Of a DNA stretch of 5,300 nucleotides, positions 1-5,300 are shown in pieces (within the stretch, counting starts at the first letter, position 1; each line of letters opens with the position of its first letter). The translations under genes and the position numbers were made by a program. The stretch is taken from NCBI GenBank assembly GCA_030695265.1, contig JAUYTA010000844.1:1-5300 (forward strand), given 5' to 3'. This DNA is from Bacteroidota bacterium. Its GTDB lineage: Bacteria; Bacteroidota; Bacteroidia; Bacteroidales; Prolixibacteraceae. Under the pieces are notes generated by a model. That model was not told where the DNA came from and ran no database searches. It saw only the letters and a list, made by a program, of their open reading frames with translations.

Positions 1-1508
1 AGCAATGCCTGAAACGTAAACCAAATTGCATCGGCATCCATCACGCTTTCCTGCCGGGTTAATTGTTTGGTTTGTTGGGAGGGAATCAGCGACGGAACTT
101 CAAAATTTTCCTTGTAATACTGATGATGAAGACTGTAGTTATTTAATGTGCGTGAGAATCCGGAGTAAGCGGAGCACAATTCCCAAAGCGAAGTTTCACC
201 GCCACCAAGAATAAGTGAAAGTCCGTAATGATCGGAACTTTTCCTGAACGAAGTGAACCCGAATTGTCTCAGTTTGTCCAGAAAACGGTCGATACCGTAT
301 CGTTTGAGCATGTAAATTGCCGGAATATTCAGCGACCACGACAAAGCCTGCGACGCGGGAACCGCCCCATGAAACGTGTAATCGAAATTCTTCGGCGCAT
401 ATCCTGAAAGATATACCGGAATGTCAGGAAGCAAGGAATTTGGGAGCATTTCTCCATCGGAAAGCATGGCTGCATACAAAAATGGTTTCATAATGCTACC
501 GGTACTGCGTGGCGAGCTTATCATGTCGACCTGATTGTTGAAGGTTCCCAGCGTGTTGGCCGGAGAATTGCCAATGTATGCCCGCACCTGATTAGCTCTA
601 ACATCTATCACGATTGCCGAAGCGTTGAAAATATGCTGCGATGCAAGCTGGCTGCTGTGTTCGCGTACCAGTTCCACCACTTGTTGCTGCAATTGGTAGT
701 TAATACCGGTAGTGATCAGCTCTCCGGAATTCGATTTCTTAAGCCGTTCAGTCAGGTGAAACGAATGGTCGGGCAGCGCAAAAGGTTTCTCCGGAAGGGT
801 TTCTTCAATGGCCAATTCACAATCCAGCGAATCACTGATTTTTCGGTCCCGAAGATTTTTCAGGAGTTTGTCTCGTTTGATTTTCAGTTTCTGATCATTG
901 GTGCCGGGGAAAATTAGCGACGGCGCATTTGGCAAAACGGCCAAAGTTGCGGCTTCGGCCCACGATAAACGGGAAGCGCTGTGTCCGAAATATCGCCAGC
1001 AGGCTGCGTCAATTCCAACCAGATTCCCGCCAAACGGAGCGTTGGAAGCATACAATGAAATAATCGACTTTTTGCTGTACAACAATTCCAGTTTCAAGGC
1101 CGACAGAATTTCAATCAGCTTATTCCCGACAGTTCGTTTGCGGCCATTTCCGGCCATACGTGCTACCTGCATGGTGATGGTACTTCCTCCGCTGATTACC
1201 TTTTTTGCCCGAATATTTTGCACAACTGCCCGACTAATGGCAAAGAGATTTATTCCAGGATGGTATTGGAAATACTGATCTTCAAACTGAATCAGGCAAG
1301 TTTTAAATTTGTCAGGAACGGTATCATTGGAAGGAAACCGCCATTGTCCATCGGCAGCAATGCGGGCGCCCAGCAATTGTCCGTCTGCCGCAAGCGCCAC
1401 CGTTGAACAGGGTTTGTTAAAACGGGGCAAAGGCGCTAACAGAACTGCTAGAAGCAGTAAGGCTAACAAAACCAACAAGGTGCGGAGCAGGTATTTTTTC
1501 TTGAACAT
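1..1508 (-). CDS. pbpC: Penicillin-binding protein 1C, bifunctional peptidoglycan synthase, C-terminus beyond the window
   Basis: This inner-membrane enzyme polymerises glycan strands (GT51 domain) and cross-links peptides (penicillin-binding transpeptidase) on the periplasmic side. The ATG at 1508 is the only sensible start: the in-frame stop upstream is at 1575-1577, and the N-terminus is a standard signal anchor (K3-K5, then a Leu-rich membrane segment, about 7-27). D-G-Q-W-R-F-P (54-59 with flank) is typical of PBP1C in Bacteroidota. GT51 motifs are intact: E-D-Q-Y-F with catalytic E76 (1281-1283), G-G-S-T-I-T-M-Q (107-114), R125...K130...E133, and A-P-F-G-G-N (157-162). Transpeptidase motifs seen are S338-I-M-K341 (nucleophile Ser codon 495-497) and S392-L-N394 (327-335). 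The K-T-G motif and any C-terminal BiPBP_C domain lie past the left edge; 502 of an expected 750-800 residues are visible. There is no strong Shine-Dalgarno site before the ATG, only A/T-rich sequence, as is normal in this phylum. No separate promoter is evident, so co-transcription with the macroglobulin is likely. Confidence 0.95.
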   Translation of the reverse strand, partial: MFKKKYLLRTLLVLLALLLLAVLLAPLPRFNKPCSTVALAADGQLLGARIAADGQWRFPSNDTVPDKFKTCLIQFEDQYFQYHPGINLFAISRAVVQNIRAKKVISGGSTITMQVARMAGNGRKRTVGNKLIEILSALKLELLYSKKSIISLYASNAPFGGNLVGIDAACWRYFGHSASRLSWAEAATLAVLPNAPSLIFPGTNDQKLKIKRDKLLKNLRDRKISDSLDCELAIEETLPEKPFALPDHSFHLTERLKKSNSGELITTGINYQLQQQVVELVREHSSQLASQHIFNASAIVIDVRANQVRAYIGNSPANTLGTFNNQVDMISSPRSTGSIMKPFLYAAMLSDGEMLPNSLLPDIPVYLSGYAPKNFDYTFHGAVPASQALSWSLNIPAIYMLKRYGIDRFLDKLRQFGFTSFRKSSDHYGLSLILGGGETSLWELCSAYSGFSRTLNNYSLHHQYYKENFEVPSLIPSQQTKQLTRQESVMDADAIWFTFQAL

Positions 1509-1535
1509 CAACTTTAAAATATTAGATACACATGT

Positions 1536-1555
1536 CCGTTGGCTGAAGCCAACGG
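1536..1555 (-). repeat. pbpC-proximal REP-like hairpin, perfect stem
   Basis: The plus strand reads CCGTTGGC-TGAA-GCCAACGG, a perfect 8-bp GC-rich stem with a 4-nt loop. On the minus-strand transcript it ends 27 nt before the pbpC start codon. No run of U follows it (the next bases are ACATGTGTAT), so it is not a standard intrinsic terminator. It could affect stability of the two-gene mRNA or passage of ribosomes and exonucleases between the genes; this is inference. Confidence 0.8.
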
Positions 1556-1608
1556 CAAAGGATAGTGCTTCGAATTAGAGTATCTGTTAATCAGAGCGAT
1601 ATCCTTTG

Positions 1609-1628
1609 CCGTCTGCTTTAGCTGACGG
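1609..1628 (-). repeat. Macroglobulin-proximal REP-like hairpin, stem with one mismatch
   Basis: The plus strand reads CCGTCTGC-TTTA-GCTGACGG: a 5-bp outer stem, a T-T mismatch, a 2-bp inner stem and a 4-nt loop. In the macroglobulin mRNA it begins 7 nt after the stop codon, where a 3' hairpin could shield the long upstream message from exonuclease. No U tract follows on either strand, which argues against a terminator. It is the diverged partner of the hairpin at 1536-1555. Confidence 0.75.
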
Positions 1629-1634
1629 GATATA

Positions 1635-4600
1635 TTATTTCTCCACCACCACCCAAACCCCCGGCACAACCGACAAATAATTCTTGTCGTACATGGCTTC
1701 TGTCTGGATATTCGGGAAATAGTATTTTCCCAGATACGAAGCATTTAAGATAACCAGATAGGTTTTCATCTGTCCTTTGTGCAGGTCAAAATAGGTGCAA
1801 ACTTTATCGTCGCGAAAGTCGCGGTAATCAAAAGCATCTTCGTTTACAGAGGTCGTCTGGTTATACATTCGCGTGTTCCGAATTTCCCAGCCCGATGGAA
1901 CCTGAAAAGTCAGCGCACAATCCGAAACATCTTCGGTCGATTTATTCCTGATTTGCACAACTGCCATAAAATCGGTTCCCTGAGTCAGTTTGGTGATATC
2001 GATCGGCGTTTTGTCCTTGCCAATAAATTTGACAGTAGTTTCCAGATTGCGATCCGTTTTCACCGATTGCCCGGCTTTTGGAATTCCTTCGGTATAATAA
2101 TTCACAAATACAGTTCCGGCGGAAGTATTTTTGATCTTTACCTGTTGTTCGGCTGGTAGCTCGGTTGTTAAAGCGGTACTGAACAGTGCGGCAGTTTTGA
2201 TGCTTTCGTTTACTTTCTTGTTGATGGTCAGTAAGTACGACAATCCTTTCTGGTCGGCGTTCATCTTTTCCATCGTTTTGCTCACCGCAATCAGTGCAAA
2301 CGAGGTGGTTTGTGTGTTCATCCATTCGTCGCTGTTCAAACTTTTGGCAATGTGCTCGTAAAGTGTAAACATATTGTTCTGATCATTCATCCTGACCATA
2401 CAAAGCAGCAACATGGCGCGATCGCGGGTTTGATCGCCATAAGTAAAACCATTGAAATTTTCAGCCGGACTGGTATTCCGCATGTCAATCAGTTCGTAAG
2501 CCGCTTCGGGCCGACCGGCTTCAGCATAAGCTCCGGCCAAAAACCATCGTCCTGCCGTGGGCATTGTCTTGTCTTCGCGCAAACGGTTCATCGCGCTGAA
2601 AGATGGTTTGTCGGCCAGTGCCAGCGTATATAAACGGTATGCCTGCACCACTTTCTGATAAGGCAAATTCCCTCTCCAGTCGGAAGCCATGCGCGCCTGA
2701 TACGTCAGCCAGCTTTTCTTCATCTGCGCCGGAATGGTGAACCCTTTCAGTTCCGCTTCGCTGAAAAAATGCCCGGCATAATTGGTCAGCCATTCATCGT
2801 TTGCGGCCATTCCCGGCCAGAAACCGAACGAACCATCGGTATTCTGATGGTTTGTCAGTTTCGAAATTCCCGCCTGAACATTATTTCCGATTTGCCTTTT
2901 TTGTTCCTGATCCAATTCCTGAATTCCTGAAAGATAGAGCTGCGGGAAAACTGACGAAATTGTCTGTTCGGTGCATCCATGCGGATACTGAATCAGGTAA
3001 TTCAGCCGTGAATTCAGGTTAACCGAAGGAAGTCCGCTGACGGTAACAATGGCTTTATTGCTTCCTTTTATTCCGAACGGAACCAGTGAATGGCTTGCTT
3101 CTTCTCCGGATTTCAGGAGTTTGGAAACATTTCTGGAAACAGGTAATTCTTTGGTTTTTACCGGAATATTGATCTCATATCTGGTCGATTCGTTGCCCGA
3201 TGTAGCTGTAAATTTGATGGTTCCAAATCCCGATATTTCAGAAGTTTTTATCCTGAATTCAACACTTTTTTCACCAATTTCAGTAAAATTTAAACTTGTT
3301 TCTTTGGCCGAAAGAATGCTGAAATGTTCGGAACATTCAATTTTTACACGCACATTTTTCAGCGCTGCATCCTGAGCAAAAACCGACACCGGAATGGTTA
3401 TTTCTTCGTCGAAGCCAAGACTTCGGGGAGCAACGGGCAGCAACATAAGCGGACTTTTTACCGCGCTTGTTTTTTCGGCAGTACCATAAGAGCCTTCGTT
3501 TCCGGCAATAATCATTGTTCGCACCGATCCGGAGTAGGCGGGAATATCGAACGTATGTTTACGTGTCTGGCCTTTCTCTATGCGAAAAGGACCCGCAAAG
3601 CGAACGACAGGCTTAAAGCGGTTGGCCTTGTTTTTCGACGGATCAACTGGATTCATATCACCACCAATGGCAAATAATTTTTCAATCTTTCCGCCAAAAG
3701 CGCCGAGCACATCGTCGAATAAATCCCAGGTTTTCACGCCCAAAGCTTCCCGCTGATAAATTCCAGTCCACGGATCAGGAGTATTAAAACCGGTCAAATC
3801 GAGCAAACCTTCGTCCACCATGGCAATCGTATAATTCATCGCTTTCCCGTTTTTTTCGCTCACGGAAAGGCTGATTTGTCTTTCAGGACGGAACTCGGAT
3901 GGAATTTGCAGAACCGGAAACAATCTGGAACCCGGATTTTCAACTGGAATTGGAATTACACCGTACATGCGGATAGGATTGTCGTTGTTTCGCTGACCGA
4001 AAGGCTGAATCAGACTAATGTGAATGTAGGCGCACGGAGCCATCGCTTCAGTCGCTTTTATCTTCAGATCGTTGTTTCCGGCAGTCGTGTTTACCCAAAA
4101 TTTATCGGTCACGCTGGTGCCGTTTTCGATGGTAATCAGCGCCCTACCCTTATCAGGAGCAGGAAAGCTAATGTGGATATTATCTCCGGCAGTGTATTTT
4201 TTCTTATCAGAAGTAAAACTCAACATGGTGGCCTGACTGGAGGACTGGTCTTCGTAATAGTAATCGGGTCGGTTATAAACGGTTTGGCTGCATGTATGGC
4301 CGGAAGTTGACTGAACCACAATCAGATAGCGTCCCCATTCCAGTTTGCTGAATGCTTCGCTGACAGTAACCGGAGCCGATTTGATATCCACCGTTTTCGA
4401 CAAAACAAGGCTTGCGTTGTTTCGCGAAATATAACTGCCAATGTTTTGATCGGAAGATTCCCACCACCAGCGCCATTCCATTTTATAAACCATCAGTTGA
4501 AGCTGATCAGACGAGGCTTCTCCTGAAGGATCAACGGAAACCAGTTTCATTGCTGAATTTTCGTCCACTTTTATGTAATCGCTGTTTTCGTCGGCGCGGG

Positions 4601-5300
4601 CAATGAAAAGTCCGGCATATTTGCTGAATGGAGAATATTTCTTCGTGAACTGGCGGATACTCGCATCGCCGCCGGGCTCAAAAATACGAACGGTGAAATC
4701 GGCATTCAACATTCCCGGCGCATCGGTAATTTTCCCCAACTGAAGCGGTAAATTCAGGTTTCCGCTTGCATCCGATTTGCTGTCGATCAGCGTTTTCGTT
4801 TCATATTTAAAGGATTTTGTTGCATCATCGAAACCAAACAATGGGAATTGATCGAATTTTGTCTGGCCAGCCCTTAAACTAAGATCAACAACAGTGCGCA
4901 AGCCCGGCGATTTAATTCCGGTCAGCCAGTTCGATTCAATCAATGCCTTAGCCTGCTGATCCTCACTCCTGATCAGTTCATTTTTGGTTGTGAAATTGAT
5001 CTTAAGGCGGTTCGGTTTAATGGTTTCAATGCGCAAATATTTGGTGAATTCGGCGCCTCCAATGGAAACAATTGCTTTCCAGGCTCCCGTTTCAGCGTCT
5101 GCGGCAGTGGCAGTCCTGAAAGTTAGTAATCGCTTGTTATCTATGTTTTGTATCTGTTTCTGAATGATTTGTCCCTTTGTATTCACCAATTTGAAAATAA
5201 CCGGGTGTTTATCGGGAAGTGGCGCGTATCTGTCATCAATAATAACCGAAGTATAAATGGAATCTCCGGGGCGCCAAACACCACGTTCAGTATAAATAAA
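1635..5300 (-). CDS. Bacterial alpha-2-macroglobulin (YfhM-like protease inhibitor), N-terminus beyond the window
   Basis: This is a large periplasmic protease trap. In the family, a protease cuts a bait segment, the protein closes around it, and an internal thioester links to the attacker. The frame is open from the right edge to a TAA at 1635-1637, giving 1221 visible residues (numbered from position 5300). Residues 3-14 read Y-T-E-R-G-V-W-R-P-G-D-S, the classic MG2 opening, so the gene begins outside the window. A TTG at 5189 is only an internal Leu. Domains in order: partial MG2 (about 1-65); MG3/MG4-type beta domains including W-R-W-W-W (276-280); bait-region domain (about 360-545, with M-V-D-E-G-L-L-D-L-T-G-F at 494-505); central A2M domain (from G-P-F at 570); thioester helical domain (about 755-1040, with C-T-E-Q at 776-779 and D-G-S-F at 822-825); C-terminal MG8/MG10-type beta domains to 1221. 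About 442 residues follow the motif, close to E. coli YfhM as I recall it. No frameshift or internal stop is seen. It is the upstream gene of a probable operon with pbpC. A lipobox cannot be checked because the N-terminus is missing. Confidence 0.95.
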   Translation of the reverse strand, partial: FIYTERGVWRPGDSIYTSVIIDDRYAPLPDKHPVIFKLVNTKGQIIQKQIQNIDNKRLLTFRTATAADAETGAWKAIVSIGGAEFTKYLRIETIKPNRLKINFTTKNELIRSEDQQAKALIESNWLTGIKSPGLRTVVDLSLRAGQTKFDQFPLFGFDDATKSFKYETKTLIDSKSDASGNLNLPLQLGKITDAPGMLNADFTVRIFEPGGDASIRQFTKKYSPFSKYAGLFIARADENSDYIKVDENSAMKLVSVDPSGEASSDQLQLMVYKMEWRWWWESSDQNIGSYISRNNASLVLSKTVDIKSAPVTVSEAFSKLEWGRYLIVVQSTSGHTCSQTVYNRPDYYYEDQSSSQATMLSFTSDKKKYTAGDNIHISFPAPDKGRALITIENGTSVTDKFWVNTTAGNNDLKIKATEAMAPCAYIHISLIQPFGQRNNDNPIRMYGVIPIPVENPGSRLFPVLQIPSEFRPERQISLSVSEKNGKAMNYTIAMVDEGLLDLTGFNTPDPWTGIYQREALGVKTWDLFDDVLGAFGGKIEKLFAIGGDMNPVDPSKNKANRFKPVVRFAGPFRIEKGQTRKHTFDIPAYSGSVRTMIIAGNEGSYGTAEKTSAVKSPLMLLPVAPRSLGFDEEITIPVSVFAQDAALKNVRVKIECSEHFSILSAKETSLNFTEIGEKSVEFRIKTSEISGFGTIKFTATSGNESTRYEINIPVKTKELPVSRNVSKLLKSGEEASHSLVPFGIKGSNKAIVTVSGLPSVNLNSRLNYLIQYPHGCTEQTISSVFPQLYLSGIQELDQEQKRQIGNNVQAGISKLTNHQNTDGSFGFWPGMAANDEWLTNYAGHFFSEAELKGFTIPAQMKKSWLTYQARMASDWRGNLPYQKVVQAYRLYTLALADKPSFSAMNRLREDKTMPTAGRWFLAGAYAEAGRPEAAYELIDMRNTSPAENFNGFTYGDQTRDRAMLLLCMVRMNDQNNMFTLYEHIAKSLNSDEWMNTQTTSFALIAVSKTMEKMNADQKGLSYLLTINKKVNESIKTAALFSTALTTELPAEQQVKIKNTSAGTVFVNYYTEGIPKAGQSVKTDRNLETTVKFIGKDKTPIDITKLTQGTDFMAVVQIRNKSTEDVSDCALTFQVPSGWEIRNTRMYNQTTSVNEDAFDYRDFRDDKVCTYFDLHKGQMKTYLVILNASYLGKYYFPNIQTEAMYDKNYLSVVPGVWVVVEK
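2964..2975 (-). other. Thioester motif Cys-Thr-Glu-Gln of the macroglobulin
   Basis: The minus strand reads TGC ACC GAA CAG here, coding C776-T-E-Q779 in the context Y-P-H-G-C-T-E-Q-T. This matches the family signature (P-x-G-C-x-E-Q). In active members the Cys side chain and the Gln side chain form an internal beta-cysteinyl-gamma-glutamyl thioester, which opens to bind the trapped protease. Both bond-forming residues are present, so by sequence this is a thioester-competent macroglobulin and not one of the thioester-less paralogues (YfaS type) found in other bacteria. Actual bond formation is inferred. Confidence 0.93.
3600..3659 (-). other. Possible bait segment of the macroglobulin
   Basis: Residues 548-567 read D-M-N-P-V-D-P-S-K-N-K-A-N-R-F-K-P-V-V-R. 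They lie between the conserved M-V-D-E-G-L-L / F-A-I-G-G-D block and the G-P-F start of the central A2M domain, where bacterial macroglobulins carry the exposed, cleavable bait. The stretch is polar, rich in Pro, Lys and Asn, and has no hydrophobic core, so it is probably flexible. The Lys and Arg residues would suit trypsin-like proteases. From memory, R-F-K-P-V-V is conserved in Bacteroidota relatives, so the truly variable part may be only about a dozen residues (M549-N560). The assignment rests on position in the fold and is tentative. Confidence 0.4.

Larger units (their letters stand above)
1536..1628. repeat. REP/BIME-like inverted pair of palindromic repeats in the macroglobulin-pbpC spacer
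   Basis: Two 29-nt arms face each other: 1536-1564 on the plus strand and 1600-1628 on the minus strand, with 35 nt between them. Each arm is a 20-nt palindrome followed by CAAAGGATA. GGCAAAGGATA (1554-1564) and TATCCTTTGCC (1600-1610) are perfect 11-nt inverted repeats. The arms are identical at 24 of 29 positions, and the 35-nt centre keeps weaker dyad symmetry (9 of the first 18 aligned bases match). The element begins 7 nt past the macroglobulin stop and ends 28 nt before the pbpC ATG. This architecture matches bacterial REP elements paired as BIMEs, which are mobilised in trans by REP-associated Y1 transposases (RAYTs). No such transposase is in the window. No target-site duplication is visible at the edges. 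Family membership is inferred from structure alone. Confidence 0.75.

Noticed and set aside
898..1278. Plus-strand open frame of 126 codons, and similar plus-strand frames elsewhere (for example 1779-2159, 3324-3677, 3876-4310)
   Set aside because: All lie antisense to pbpC or the macroglobulin, show no recognisable domain, and exist because the minus-strand codon usage leaves other frames open.
1401..1412. Lipobox in PbpC around Cys34
   Set aside because: The residues before the Cys are F-N-K-P, not a lipobox, and the preceding segment is the usual uncleaved signal anchor of PBP1C.
1509..1535. Separate pbpC promoter in the A/T-rich stretch before the ATG
   Set aside because: I could not match the Bacteroidota -7 TAnnTTTG and -33 TTG elements at suitable spacing.
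1536..1628. Intrinsic terminator between the two genes
   Set aside because: Neither hairpin is followed by a U tract on either strand, and the genes are same-strand functional partners.
1536..1628. Insertion sequence or MITE with target-site duplication
   Set aside because: No transposase is present, and the bases flanking the two ends (ACATGT on the left, GATATATT on the right) do not form a direct repeat.
1514..1744. Minus-strand open frame spanning the spacer and the 3' end of the macroglobulin gene
   Set aside because: It overlaps the macroglobulin C-terminus in another frame and runs through the REP-like hairpins; its protein has low-complexity Arg/Trp content and no family resemblance.

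Overview
The window fits a member of the Bacteroidota. Both proteins match the forms of their families seen in that phylum. In the macroglobulin these are W-R-W-W-W, M-V-D-E-G-L-L-D-L-T-G-F and R-F-K-P-V-V. In the penicillin-binding protein they are D-G-Q-W-R-F-P and A-P-F-G-G-N. Base composition is moderate (roughly mid-40s % GC by eye) and there is no clear Shine-Dalgarno site before the one visible start, which also fits. A Marinilabiliales/Prolixibacteraceae-type host is a guess from overall resemblance and cannot be settled here.

Layout: everything coding is on the minus strand, so the biological order runs from right to left. Positions 5300 to 1635 hold most of a very large bacterial alpha-2-macroglobulin (1221 codons visible). 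Its N-terminus lies beyond the right edge. Positions 1634 to 1509 are a 126-bp spacer, most of which is an inverted pair of REP-like hairpins. Positions 1508 to 1 encode the N-terminal 502 residues of penicillin-binding protein 1C (pbpC), whose C-terminus runs off the left edge. I see no RNA gene, CRISPR array, insertion sequence or plus-strand gene.

How the genes work together: the macroglobulin upstream of pbpC is the widespread bacterial yfhM-pbpC pairing. The macroglobulin is thought to be a periplasmic, usually lipid-anchored protease trap. It carries an intact Cys-Thr-Glu-Gln thioester motif, so it should be able to tether an attacking protease covalently. PBP1C is a bifunctional glycosyltransferase/transpeptidase, thought to repair peptidoglycan after the envelope is breached. 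Together they look like a bacterial defence against host or competitor proteases plus wall repair.

The least ordinary feature is the spacer. Two 29-nt arms with 24/29 identity face each other across 35 nt. Each arm is a 20-nt palindrome followed by an identical CAAAGGATA. The arms differ by one compensatory base-pair change, which suggests selection on structure, in the style of REP/BIME elements. I found no new multi-gene system in this window.
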